Assembly (NCBI GenBank): GCA_043764095.1
Contig: JAYUKX010000017.1
Span: 1-64,000, forward strand
DNA length: 64,000 nucleotides
Direction of reading: 5' to 3'
Origin: M3007 sp043764095
Lineage (GTDB): Bacteria; Bacteroidota; Bacteroidia; Chitinophagales; Saprospiraceae
Shown here: one piece after another, positions 1 through 8,411 of the stretch
Layout of the letters: the number at the start of each line of letters is the position of its first letter
Position numbering within the stretch: the stretch's first letter is position 1
Translations under genes and position numbers: made by a program
The notes under the pieces: generated by a model
The model's input: only the letters and a program-made list of their open reading frames with translations
Told to the model about the DNA's origin: nothing
The model's database searches: none

Positions 1-226
1 CTTTTATTTGTTCGTACATCTTGCAAAGTTATGTTTTTTCCATAAGTTTACCCCCGCTTTTTGAGGGGATACCTTTTTTTGGCGAAAAAAAGTAGGAAGT
101 GAATATTGTTGCACAAATTTTCAGATTTTTTGAGATTTGCAAATATACATGATTTTTTCTCAAAAGAGAAAGTGCACGGTTATAAGAAAATGAACGTATT
201 TTACCATTCAAAAAGAACAAAAATAC

Positions 227-994
227 ATGTTTTTTAACCATAAAACTGTTGTCGTTACAGGCGGCGCAAAAGGCATTGGCGGTGCATGTAGTCGTGTTTT
301 TTACAGAGAAAACGCCCGCGTTATCATACTGGATACCGACCTTTTAGGTCAACAATTAGCAGATGAACTAGGCGAAAGAGCCCTATTTATCCGCTGCGAT
401 GTATCAAAAGAAACAGAGGTAAAAATGGCAATTGAACAATCCGTCGAGACCTTTGGCCCAATAGATATTCTGATCAACAATGCTGGCATCCAGCGGTATT
501 CTGCTGTAACTGAAACCAGCGAGGAGGAATGGGATCTGGTCATGAATGTGAACCTTAAAAGTGCATTCCTATGCGCCAAACATACGATTCCTTGGATGCA
601 AAAACAAGAAAAAGGTGTCATCATCAATGTTTCAAGCGTGCAAGCATTTATCAGTCAACAAACCGTAGCACCGTATGTGACCTCTAAAACAGCATTATTG
701 GGTCTTACTCGAAGTATCGCTGTCGATTATGGCCCGCAAATACGTTGCGTTGCAGTATGTCCTGGTACCATAGACACACCCATGCTCCGCGATGCCTTCC
801 TGCTGTCCCCTGATCCAGCCGCTGTTTATCAAGAATGCGTGGATATGCACTTGGTCAAGCGCATCGGCTCACCCGAAGAAGTGGCGGAATTTATATTGTT
901 CCTATCGGGCGAACATGGTGGTTTTTTCACCGGACAAGCAGTACGCATAGATGGCGGTTTGGGCATTACGGTTGGAGGCAGCAAAAAAGAGTAG
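227..994 (+). CDS. SDR-family NAD(P)-dependent oxidoreductase
   Basis: A 255-residue short-chain dehydrogenase/reductase of classical length. The Rossmann nucleotide-binding motif TGGAKGIGG is at residues 11-19, NNAG at 84-87, and the catalytic Ser (136/137) with Y150-x3-K154 follows. The C-terminal part carries the usual PG-T-D-TPM loop and ends near a RIDGG motif typical of the family. It should catalyse a reversible NAD(P)-linked alcohol/ketone reaction in the cytosol; the substrate cannot be read from sequence. The ATG follows an AT-rich stretch without a clear ribosome binding site, which is normal here. It is convergent with the next gene, with only 7 bases between the stops. No operon partner is visible. 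Confidence 0.93.
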   Translation: MFFNHKTVVVTGGAKGIGGACSRVFYRENARVIILDTDLLGQQLADELGERALFIRCDVSKETEVKMAIEQSVETFGPIDILINNAGIQRYSAVTETSEEEWDLVMNVNLKSAFLCAKHTIPWMQKQEKGVIINVSSVQAFISQQTVAPYVTSKTALLGLTRSIAVDYGPQIRCVAVCPGTIDTPMLRDAFLLSPDPAAVYQECVDMHLVKRIGSPEEVAEFILFLSGEHGGFFTGQAVRIDGGLGITVGGSKKE

Positions 995-1001
995 TCCGTA
1001 C

Positions 1002-2222
1002 TTATAACTTTAAACGGAAAAACCGAGACCTGCAAAGTCGAGGCTCTTTAGGAATATCTTTCCAAAAGTCAAACGAATTGACATTGTAGGCGATCAGTAA
1101 TTCGCCCGGTTTAGACAAGTGGGGGAATCCTTTTGCATTGTAAGAAAAGTAATCAAAATCTGATTCCCATTCCCTGCAATGCCATACTTTTCGCAGTGGG
1201 AAAAAAGGGCCAGCGGGGCTTTTCGATATTTGCACTGCCACATCATTCTCTATACCAGAAACCTGATGCGCCAAAACAAACCGACCATCGGCCATTGGGC
1301 TCATACTCAATTCATTGGACACCAACCGCGTTACAGGTTTGGCACTTTTATAGTCCGTTGTCCATTCAGGCCCTTTAGCAAATTCCCATTTATCAAATTG
1401 CTCAAATTCTTTTGGTTTTACGCGGGCCACAACTAGACCATTATTAAGGCCTCCTACGCCTAAGATATAGATGTAGCCATCTGGATTGGGTGCGCCAGCC
1501 CATTGAGTATTGACTAAAACACCGCTACCCATCGTTACTTTACTCCAGTTTTCTAGCGGAAAAAAGAATGGTGTTTCCAATTGCCTTTGATCGTTGAACG
1601 GTGGTTTACTCCCCTTAGGAATGGCAATAATATTTACGCCCAATTGGTCAAATTCAAAAAAAGAACCTGGAATAATGGTATCTTTTACCGGATACGCAAA
1701 AATATACATCGTACTATCCATTTCTACATTGACAAAACCGTCGCCCATCCAGTAATATTCGTTGGGTTGGGCATGGGGTGTTTTGGGTACAAAAAGGGAG
1801 GTCGGCTTGCCTTTGGCATCTTTATGGATAAAAAACTTGAATTTGGAGGAATCTGGTTCGCTGCCATCTAGGTATGCCACGCAATTGTGTACCATTGCAA
1901 AATCTTTTCTTGCTATCGTTTCACCAATGGTATCGGCCACGACCGAATCACTAAATACAAAAAGCGTTTTTGTTTTATCTGTGGCTGGGCGATATTCTGC
2001 ACCGTCCATCGGAATTGCAAAAATACCATCGCCCCCAAACCAACCTGTATTACGGATAAAAAGTTGATCCCAATCGGAGGCCGCTGTCGATTTTTCAATT
2101 TGCGCTGTCACAGGCACGGGCGTGGCTGTAGGCGCAGTTTTTGGGCTGCAATGAATAAGGGCTAAAATTGATATAGCGTACAATGTGTTGATTAACAACA
2201 GTTTATGTGAATTTAATTTCAT
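1002..2222 (-). CDS. DUF5005/DUF4185-like beta-propeller lipoprotein
   Basis: A 406-residue protein with a lipoprotein signal (hydrophobic stretch ending in ALIHC, Cys about 26), so probably lipid-anchored in an envelope membrane. The mature part has the pattern GWFGGDGIFAIP, then LFVFSDSVV, YYWMGDGFV and repeated strands. That is what I associate with DUF4185/DUF5005 proteins, predicted five-bladed beta-propellers related to glycoside hydrolases. The family assignment is from memory of these motifs and is moderately sure; activity and substrate are unknown. It is divergent from a sialate O-acetylesterase, so a shared role in glycan use is plausible but only inferred from position. Confidence 0.7.
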   Translation of the reverse strand: MKLNSHKLLLINTLYAISILALIHCSPKTAPTATPVPVTAQIEKSTAASDWDQLFIRNTGWFGGDGIFAIPMDGAEYRPATDKTKTLFVFSDSVVADTIGETIARKDFAMVHNCVAYLDGSEPDSSKFKFFIHKDAKGKPTSLFVPKTPHAQPNEYYWMGDGFVNVEMDSTMYIFAYPVKDTIIPGSFFEFDQLGVNIIAIPKGSKPPFNDQRQLETPFFFPLENWSKVTMGSGVLVNTQWAGAPNPDGYIYILGVGGLNNGLVVARVKPKEFEQFDKWEFAKGPEWTTDYKSAKPVTRLVSNELSMSPMADGRFVLAHQVSGIENDVAVQISKSPAGPFFPLRKVWHCREWESDFDYFSYNAKGFPHLSKPGELLIAYNVNSFDFWKDIPKEPRLCRSRFFRLKL

Positions 2223-2281
2223 GCTAAAAGTGTATTTATTAATTTTGTGGTAAAAATAGGATTATACTTGGGATATTTTGG

Positions 2282-2289
2282 TATGTTTG
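2282..2289 (+). promoter_or_regulatory. putative -7 element for the esterase gene
   Basis: TATGTTTG fits the Bacteroidota TAnnTTTG consensus about 43 bases before the ATG. No convincing TTTG -33 box is at the usual 17-23 base distance, so this is a weak call. Confidence 0.35.
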
Positions 2290-2331
2290 CACATACTAAA
2301 TTTTTAAAGTTGTAATTAAAACTTTTATCCA

Positions 2332-4323
2332 ATGTTAATGAACAAGAAATTGAGCCTTAATTTAGGGCTACTTTTAATGCTTTTAGTGTTGGTTGTTGCC
2401 ACAACAAAGGCAGAAATATCGTTGCCTCAACTCTTTTCCGACCACGTGGTATTACAACGTGATGTGGAAGTACCCATTTGGGGCTGGGCTTCACCAGCGG
2501 AGGCCGTGACGATTAGTATTGCTGGACAAGTGATAAAAACATTGGCAGACAAAAACGGCGAATGGCGGCTAAAACTTGCACCGCATCCTGCTGGCGGCCC
2601 TTTTGAAATGACTATAAAAGGCCAAAATACAATTGTGCTGAAAGATATTTTATTTGGTGAAGTATGGCTTTGCACTGGACAATCCAATATGCAATGGACC
2701 ATGAAGGATTTTGGTATTAAGCCCGATTCGGTACTGGATAATACTACTGATATTCGGTTATTTAGTATATTTTTTGACATTGATTACCTGCCTAAGAAAG
2801 ATGTAAAAAAGGGGTGGTGGCAGACTGCTACGGTAGGCACGGTGGGTGGTTTTTCGGCTACTGCTTACCTTTTTGGCCGCTATTTACAACAACACTTAAA
2901 AGTACCTATTGGATTGATTAGCAGTAATTTAGGGGCTACTTCTATTGAAACCTGGATGAGTGCAGGTGCATTGAAATCCTTTCCGCAATTTGAATCAACA
3001 ATTCGTCAAAACGAAGCATCTGGCAAAAACTTTGACCAATTGAATAACGACTTGAAAATATACCGTCAGCAGTGGGATACCAGTTATTACTTCAAAAATG
3101 ATCCGGGCATAGCACAAAACTGGCAAGACCCTGCAACCGATGTTTCAGATTGGAAAACCATCGAAATACCAAAACTGTGGGAGGATGCCGGACTAGAAAA
3201 CTACGATGGATCGGTTTGGTTTCGCAAAGAATTTGACCTGCCGGATGGCTTTAGTGGTGATACTTATAATATTGCCTTAAATCAAATTGATGATTACGAT
3301 ATAGCGTGGGTAAATGGTGTGAAAATTGGCGAAAGTTTTGGCTGTCGCAATTGGAGGAACTACTTTTTTTCTTCCAATATCCTCAAGCCCAAAGGCAATG
3401 TCCTAGTTGTGCGTATTTTCGATATAGGCGGTAAAGGCGGAATGTACACCAACGCTTTTTGGGGCAATGCCATACTAAATGGTCAATGGAAGTACAAACC
3501 TGGTGTACAAATTGATGCTAATCATTTCCCCAAACCTACAGTAGCCAATGGCAGTTTTTTTACCCACCCTTCGTTGCTGTACAATGGCGGTATTGCACCG
3601 TTGCAACCTTTTGCCATTAAAGGGGCGATATGGTATCAAGGAGAGTCGAATGCAACACGTGCCGAGGAATATGCTACGCTGTTGCCGACCATGATAAAAG
3701 ACTGGCGCAACCAATGGGGGCAAGGCGATTTCCCTTTTTTAGTGGTACAATTGGCCAATTACTATCCTGAGCAGGCAGCACCTAATGATAGCGAATGGGC
3801 CGAACTCCGCGCAGCACAAATGTCGGCCCTCTCCTTGCCCAATACCGCCATTGTAACGGCCATTGATATCGGAGATGGCAACGATATTCATCCCAAAAAC
3901 AAGCAAGATGTAGGCATCAGATTAGGACTGGCGGCTTTAAAAGTGGCATATCGAGAAAATGTTATCGCTTCGGGGCCAGTTTTTCAATCTTGGAAAAAGA
4001 AACGGAATAAAGCCATTGTATCTTTCACTGATATGGGAAGTGGATTGGTGTCGAAAAACAAATTTGGCTTTGTTCGAGGTTTTGCCATTGCTGGCGCGGA
4101 TAAAAAGTTTTATTGGGCAACGGCCTATTTGGACGATGATAAAGTCGTGGTTTTTTCGCCAAAAGTCAGAAAACCTGTAGCCATACGTTACAATTGGGCC
4201 GATAATCCAGGAGGCTGTGATCTATATAACGTAGAAGGATTGCCGGCATTACCATTTCGTACCGATAATTGGCCATTTTTTACAAAGGGAAAGGTATATA
4301 TACACGACGAAAATGGCTTTTAG
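2332..4323 (+). CDS. sialate O-acetylesterase (SGNH family)
   Basis: A 663-residue exported SGNH/GDSL-type esterase that should remove O-acetyl groups from sialic acids or other acetylated sugars. An N-terminal hydrophobic signal ends near residue 27. The block I GQSNM motif (nucleophile Ser about 118), WYQGESN near 434 and IHPKNKQDVG near 519 (catalytic His) are all present. A jelly-roll-like insertion of about 150 residues separates blocks I and II, as in multidomain family members. The open frame starts ATG TTA ATG; the second ATG at 2338 is equally possible. A TATGTTTG box at 2282-2289 resembles a Bacteroidota -7 element. No sialidase or transporter genes are nearby. Confidence 0.88.
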   Translation: MLMNKKLSLNLGLLLMLLVLVVATTKAEISLPQLFSDHVVLQRDVEVPIWGWASPAEAVTISIAGQVIKTLADKNGEWRLKLAPHPAGGPFEMTIKGQNTIVLKDILFGEVWLCTGQSNMQWTMKDFGIKPDSVLDNTTDIRLFSIFFDIDYLPKKDVKKGWWQTATVGTVGGFSATAYLFGRYLQQHLKVPIGLISSNLGATSIETWMSAGALKSFPQFESTIRQNEASGKNFDQLNNDLKIYRQQWDTSYYFKNDPGIAQNWQDPATDVSDWKTIEIPKLWEDAGLENYDGSVWFRKEFDLPDGFSGDTYNIALNQIDDYDIAWVNGVKIGESFGCRNWRNYFFSSNILKPKGNVLVVRIFDIGGKGGMYTNAFWGNAILNGQWKYKPGVQIDANHFPKPTVANGSFFTHPSLLYNGGIAPLQPFAIKGAIWYQGESNATRAEEYATLLPTMIKDWRNQWGQGDFPFLVVQLANYYPEQAAPNDSEWAELRAAQMSALSLPNTAIVTAIDIGDGNDIHPKNKQDVGIRLGLAALKVAYRENVIASGPVFQSWKKKRNKAIVSFTDMGSGLVSKNKFGFVRGFAIAGADKKFYWATAYLDDDKVVVFSPKVRKPVAIRYNWADNPGGCDLYNVEGLPALPFRTDNWPFFTKGKVYIHDENGF

Positions 4324-4400
4324 GGAACTTGCAAATAATACCAACGCTTTGTGTTCTACCACAAAGACTTAGCGTACACTAGCCCCGGTTTCTTCGTTTA

Positions 4401-4540
4401 TTTTCTGCCACAAAAGAGCACAAAAGAGCACAAAGTGTAGCGTACACCTCATCTTTGACGATACTTCGCTTTTGTGAAGTAAAAAAAACGAAGCGTCACT
4501 CTACGCTTTGTGTTCTTTTGTGCGCTTTTGTGGTAGAAAA
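4401..4540. repeat. long inverted repeat (40-bp arms) between convergent genes
   Basis: The arms at 4401-4440 and 4501-4540 are reverse complements over 40 bases with four differences. They are built from CCACAAAAG(A/C)GCACAAAAGA-type units. The 60-base centre also folds: GACGATACTTCG near 4457 can pair with CGAAGCGTC near 4489, and ACTTC/GAAGT forms a small hairpin inside. A degraded third copy of one arm is at about 4346-4382. It sits between the converging esterase and infC genes. It could act as a bidirectional transcription barrier or be a non-coding mobile repeat; sequence alone does not decide. Confidence 0.8.
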
Positions 4541-4572
4541 AGTGTACACTACAAAAATACCCGAACCTAACG

Positions 4573-4613
4573 CAAAAAAAATACGGCACACCAACCAAAG
4601 TTGATGTGCCGTA
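4573..4613 (-). terminator. intrinsic terminator of infC
   Basis: TACGGCACA-c-CAAC at 4582-4595 pairs with GTTG-a-TGTGCCGTA at 4600-4613, a 13-bp stem with one mismatch and a short loop. On the minus strand it is followed by eight T residues (A run just left of 4582). It lies 23 bases beyond the infC stop codon. Confidence 0.85.
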
Positions 4614-4636
4614 CAAGATATTTATTTTACAAAAAA

Positions 4637-5479
4637 CTAGGCTTTCTTACTACCACTTTTCTTAGGCGTAATAATTACCATCATTTTTTTACCTTCCAGT
4701 TTAGGCATTTGCTCTGCTGTACCATTTTCTTCCAATTCTTTTAGGAATCGAAGTAGCAACAACTCGCCACGGTCTTTAAACACAATAGCGCGACCACGGA
4801 ACTGCACATAAGCCTTTACTTTATTACCTTCTTCAAGGAAACTCTTTGCATGGCGCAGTTTGAATTCAAAATCGTGTTCGCCAGTTTCAGGACCAAAACG
4901 AATCTCTTTCAATTGTTGTTTTACCGTATTGGCCTTCAATTCTTTCTCCCTTTTTCGTTTTTGATAAAGGAATTTATTGTAATCGACAATACGTGCAACC
5001 GGAGGAATGGCATTGGGTGAAATTTCCACCAAATCCATATCGCATGCTTCCGCCCATTCTCTCAAAAGAGTAATCGAATAAATACCCGTCTCAATTGTTT
5101 TGCTGGATAAAGTACTCAGTTCCTCCAAATTGTCTCCAATCAAGCGCATTTCATTTACTCCTCGAATAAATTCATTGAGCCTATGTTCTGCAACTGGAGG
5201 TGGGTTTTTGCCATATCGGCGGTCAAAAGTAGGTTTTACCGATGGCCCTCCAGGTTTATTTGGCCCTCCTCCGGGGCCACCTGGCCTGTAAGCACCAGGG
5301 CCACCTGGCCTACTGGGGCCACCGCCGCCCGGTCTGCTTGGGCCGCTACCGCCACCCGGTCTGCTTGGGCCGCTACCGCCGCCCGGTCTGCTTGGGCCGC
5401 TGGGACTACTTGGTCTGCTAGGGCCGCTGCCGCTGGGTTTGCTAGGACCGCTGGGCTTTGAAGAGGGATTTTCTGCCAA
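4637..5479 (-). CDS. infC: translation initiation factor IF-3, extended form
   Basis: IF-3 binds the 30S subunit, discriminates initiator tRNA and start codons, and blocks premature 50S joining. Residues about 100-280 hold both IF-3 domains: LNEFIRG...MRLIGDN, DLVEISPNA, the Lys-rich linker helix KRKREKELKAN, KEIRFGPETGEHDF and the C-terminal KLEGKKMMVI. The first ~100 residues are a Ser/Pro/Gly/Arg low-complexity tail made of GPSRPGGGS-like units, absent from the usual ~175-residue protein. The only plausible start before it is TTG at 5479 (in-frame TAA 15 bases upstream, no ATG until inside the conserved domain). Non-AUG starts are typical of infC and underlie its autoregulation in Escherichia coli. 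rpmI and rplT, its usual partners, are not adjacent; a terminator follows instead. Confidence 0.93.
   Translation of the reverse strand: MAENPSSKPSGPSKPSGSGPSRPSSPSGPSRPGGGSGPSRPGGGSGPSRPGGGGPSRPGGPGAYRPGGPGGGPNKPGGPSVKPTFDRRYGKNPPPVAEHRLNEFIRGVNEMRLIGDNLEELSTLSSKTIETGIYSITLLREWAEACDMDLVEISPNAIPPVARIVDYNKFLYQKRKREKELKANTVKQQLKEIRFGPETGEHDFEFKLRHAKSFLEEGNKVKAYVQFRGRAIVFKDRGELLLLRFLKELEENGTAEQMPKLEGKKMMVIITPKKSGSKKA
5331..5411. repeat. 27-bp tandem repeat inside infC
   Basis: GGTCTGCTTGGGCCGCT recurs at 5331, 5358 and 5385, a 27-bp period with near-perfect first and second units. On the minus strand it encodes GPSRPGGGS nonapeptides of the IF-3 extension. It is much more GC-rich than the surroundings and may vary in copy number by slippage. 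Confidence 0.85.
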
Positions 5480-5622
5480 TCGAAATAATGTTTAATGATA
5501 AGATATTGTTCACCAAATAGAACAATGTAAATGTTTAAGGCTGCAAAAGTAATTACGATTTTTCAGATATTGATAAAACCGTTAAAAAAAGTTTGCTCTA
5601 TTTTTAAAACAACGAAATTACA

Positions 5623-6363
5623 CTATTTGTTCCCAGTAACCTTGCGATTACTGTCTTGTTTGGCAAATACCTTTTTTAGCAATGCTGAAGACCGCGCCAG
5701 TTTATTGTTTCGGATGTTTTTTTCTTCATCTTCTACCTTAGCAAATAAGCCTTTAAGGGCTTCTTTGGTGATATAATCGTCAAGATCGGTATTTACTTTA
5801 TTGTTCAAAAGCGGGATCTTATTGTACGTTTCTGCCGCTTTTTTCCAAAGATCATTCGCACCTACCTTATCCAATGATGCCACAATTTTTGGATTAAATT
5901 TTTCATACAATTGCTGGTTTGTTGTCCGGTTAAGGAAATCGGTGGCCGCATTGTCTTTGCCCATGAGTATATTCGTTACATCGGTAAAGGTGAGGCTGCG
6001 GATAGCCGAAACAAAAATAGGTTTGGCTTCTTTAGCCGCATCTTCTGCACCGCGGTTGATTCGCTCAATTAAATTTTCCTCTAATCGGTCAAAACCTGGT
6101 ATGTTTTTCAGGCGGTCAGTTACTTTACGCGCCTCTGGAGGGAGTAGAATTTTGTAAGCGGATTTGTAATAGCCGTCCTTGGCCGAAAGCAAATCAACCC
6201 CTTTGGATACACCTGTCGTTAATGCTTCCTTCAAACCATTCCCGATTTCGGTGATGGTAGGCTCGGCCATCACATCTTTTGCGATGCTTTGAAGGGTATC
6301 GCATGAAGGGGTCATTACACAAACTGCACTCAATAGTGCTATTGCAAAAACTGATTTTTTCAT
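5623..6363 (-). CDS. DUF4197 lipoprotein
   Basis: A 246-residue protein matching the DUF4197 family in length and pattern (EIGNGLKEALTTGVSKGVD near the start, IRSLTFTDVTNILMGKDNAATDF in the middle, and a C-terminal helix with a DDYITKEALKGLF segment). The N-terminus MKKSVFAIALLSAVCVMTPSC is a lipoprotein signal with Cys about 21, so it is exported and probably lipid-anchored. The family has no established function known to me. It precedes infC on the same strand with a 143-base gap, so co-transcription is possible but not shown. Confidence 0.87.
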   Translation of the reverse strand: MKKSVFAIALLSAVCVMTPSCDTLQSIAKDVMAEPTITEIGNGLKEALTTGVSKGVDLLSAKDGYYKSAYKILLPPEARKVTDRLKNIPGFDRLEENLIERINRGAEDAAKEAKPIFVSAIRSLTFTDVTNILMGKDNAATDFLNRTTNQQLYEKFNPKIVASLDKVGANDLWKKAAETYNKIPLLNNKVNTDLDDYITKEALKGLFAKVEDEEKNIRNNKLARSSALLKKVFAKQDSNRKVTGNK

Positions 6364-6572
6364 AATATTTTAAATAATAACTAGTTGTTGGTGAAGTAAA
6401 AATATATTTGTTAATATATGAATAACTATTTCATTTGCAATGGGTTAGGCGGTTAATTTAATGTTTCTGTAGTGATTTTGTAAAAAAGCCTTATTTTTGC
6501 ATCTAAATATTAGGTCAGCATCCATATTTGCTTTCTTAATCCATCTCTTATCATCAATATCTTATCACTTTT

Positions 6573-7238
6573 ATGTGGATCGATATAGTTTGTCTTATAG
6601 CATTACTTTATGGTTTTTGGCAAGGCTGGAGCCAAGGTATTGTGGGTACATTGCTTAATCTTGCGATTTATGCTTTTGGTATTGTCTTGGCTTTCAAGAT
6701 GGCACCTGTAACGAGTGTTATTCTCGAAAAACTCTTAGATTCTACGCATCCGTTGATGTTTGTTGGCGGGTTTGTTGCCAATCTTTTGTTGATTATTATT
6801 TTGGTAAAATTAGCGACTCAAGGTATTGAAAATGCCATGAATGGTGCTTATTTGGGATCAGTCAATCGTTTGCTTGGTGGCGCAGTAGTGGGTGGTTTTT
6901 ATGTGCTCCTATTTAGTGTTATTGTATGGTTTTTGGCACAAGCCAATGGAATTAGTAGTGAAGCCAAGTCTATTTCTAGAACTTATCCTATCTTGCAACC
7001 ATTACCTGGTTATGCTAAAAGTATTGCAGTGCGTTTCCAGCCTTTAGCCTCCGATTCATGGGGCGACTTTATGAAATGGATGGACAAAGCCCAACATTAT
7101 GGCCTTGAAAAAACAGATGGGAAAGGGCGCGTTTATGAATTGCCTACACCCGATAAAAACGAGCCGTTATTTGAAAGTAAACCGACAGCCCCTTCCCCTC
7201 CGCCTAAAAAAAGAGATAGTGATCCTATAGAAGAATAA
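6573..7238 (+). CDS. CvpA family membrane protein
   Basis: A 221-residue inner-membrane protein with four predicted helices (about 1-20, 25-45, 60-85, 100-122), a Gly-rich start (YGFWQGWSQGIVGTLLNL) typical of CvpA, and a Pro/Lys-rich cytosolic tail. CvpA proteins are linked to colicin V production and envelope homeostasis, but their molecular action is unclear. A TATTTTTG box at 6492-6499 may be its -7 element. It ends exactly one base before the stop codon of the convergent M48 gene, leaving no space for a separate terminator. Confidence 0.88.
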   Translation: MWIDIVCLIALLYGFWQGWSQGIVGTLLNLAIYAFGIVLAFKMAPVTSVILEKLLDSTHPLMFVGGFVANLLLIIILVKLATQGIENAMNGAYLGSVNRLLGGAVVGGFYVLLFSVIVWFLAQANGISSEAKSISRTYPILQPLPGYAKSIAVRFQPLASDSWGDFMKWMDKAQHYGLEKTDGKGRVYELPTPDKNEPLFESKPTAPSPPPKKRDSDPIEE

Positions 7239-8072
7239 CTATTTTTTATATTTAGAACTACCTACTGCTGGATACTTTATACCGTATGCGCGCGCTTTAG
7301 GGAGTAATTTGTTTAACGTTTCGCTTCTCTTTTTAGGATCTGGGTGCGTACTTAAAAACGCTGGTGGCCTAGAGCCGCCTTTTTTATTCATCCGCTCCCA
7401 AAATGGTACTGCTTCTGCTGGTTTGTAACCCGCCATGGCCGTTAAGTAAAGACCAATTTCGTCGGCTTCTGACTCGTGTTTGCGGCTAAATGGTAATAAT
7501 ATACCTACTTGGGCGCCAGCACCGGCAGCACTCAGCAGCAGGTTACGTGTTTCTGCGGGTTTGCTGGATAATGCTAAGTCTAGTGCCGAAAGTCCAAGTT
7601 GAGCAATTAAGCCTTGGCTCATGCGCTCATTACCGTGGTCGGCCAGTGCATGTGCAATTTCGTGCCCCATCACCACTGCTAAAGCATCCTCATTTTGTGT
7701 AACATCCAATATGCCTGTATAAACAACCACTTTGCCACCAGGCATACAAAATGCATTTACCTCGGGGCTTTCTACCACATTGAATTCCCACGCAAAACCT
7801 TGCAGGTCTTTTGATTTACCTTTTTGCTTGTAGTAGGTCTCTGCGGCCAATTTAATATCATTACCTACCCGTTTCACCAAATCAACGGATGAACCGCTGC
7901 TGAGTGTTTTATTTTGCGATAAAAACGATTTATACTCTGTAAAACTCATTTGATTCAATTGACTATTAGGTATTAATGTCATTGAACGACGACCCGTAAA
8001 TGCCGTCTTATTACAGGCAATGACAAGGAATAATAGTGCTAGACTCCAGATTTTTTTTTGCATGATAAACAT
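7239..8072 (-). CDS. M48 family metalloprotease lipoprotein
   Basis: A 277-residue zinc peptidase of the periplasmic Loi/BepA-like M48C type. HEIAH at 137-141 gives two zinc ligands and the catalytic Glu. The third ligand is the first Glu of EADEIG near 202. The lipobox VIAC (Cys 20) marks an envelope lipoprotein, unlike HtpX, which has membrane helices. The N-terminal GRRSMTLIPNSQLNQMS segment is the usual pre-protease motif of this subgroup. The TPR domain of BepA is absent. The likely role is outer-membrane protein quality control, inferred from family. The start could be M1 or M4. Confidence 0.92.
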   Translation of the reverse strand: MFIMQKKIWSLALLFLVIACNKTAFTGRRSMTLIPNSQLNQMSFTEYKSFLSQNKTLSSGSSVDLVKRVGNDIKLAAETYYKQKGKSKDLQGFAWEFNVVESPEVNAFCMPGGKVVVYTGILDVTQNEDALAVVMGHEIAHALADHGNERMSQGLIAQLGLSALDLALSSKPAETRNLLLSAAGAGAQVGILLPFSRKHESEADEIGLYLTAMAGYKPAEAVPFWERMNKKGGSRPPAFLSTHPDPKKRSETLNKLLPKARAYGIKYPAVGSSKYKK

Positions 8073-8182
8073 ATTTTAAGATATTAAAACGTTGGTTTTG
8101 ACTCCAAATATATGTCTATGTCACCTTTTAGACAATAATTAACCAGATTTTAAACAAAATTATTTCATAATACTTGTTCTAA

Positions 8183-8338
8183 GGAATGAGAATTAAATAA
8201 AGGAACAAATTTGGCGGCCTTATTTTGCCCCTCTTTTCGTTATTCATCAGTTGTTTAGTACCACTAAACGCCCTCTTCATGCCTTAATAGTGACAAAATC
8301 GACTCCCCAAATCTGTACCTTTATTTAATTCTCATTCC
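8183..8338. mobile_element. MITE-like element, copy 1 (156 bp)
   Basis: The ends are ~34-bp terminal inverted repeats starting GGAATGAGAATTAAATAAAG; the right end read in reverse matches with only a few differences. The element is flanked by TAA on both sides, a 3-bp target duplication. The interior has no open frame; it contains the palindrome GTTTAGT-ACC-ACTAAAC (8253-8269). A second copy in reverse orientation is at 39903-40046. The structure fits a non-autonomous element moved in trans by a DDE transposase. A TNA duplication is known for the ISL2/IS1031 groups of IS5, but that link is inference. Confidence 0.88.
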
Positions 8339-8347
8339 TAAAACAAA

Positions 8348-8378
8348 AAACCGTTCCAACATTACGTCGGAACGGTTT
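8348..8378 (-). terminator. intrinsic terminator of the Pro/Lys-rich protein gene
   Basis: AAACCGTTCC at 8348-8357 and GGAACGGTTT at 8369-8378 form a perfect 10-bp stem with an 11-base loop. Read on the minus strand the stem runs into a T-rich tail. It lies about 33 bases past the stop of the gene at 8412 and directly beside MITE copy 1. Confidence 0.82.
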
Positions 8379-8411
8379 GAATTCACCCTAAGACCTATAA
8401 TAATTTTTTAA

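Noticed and set aside
29..241. 70-residue minus-strand open frame at the left edge
   Set aside because: AT-rich, no recognisable sequence, and it overlaps the start of the well-supported SDR gene.
5183..5461. Plus-strand Ala/Trp/Arg-rich frame opposite infC
   Set aside because: It is the antisense reading of the GC-rich repeat in infC and has no independent support.
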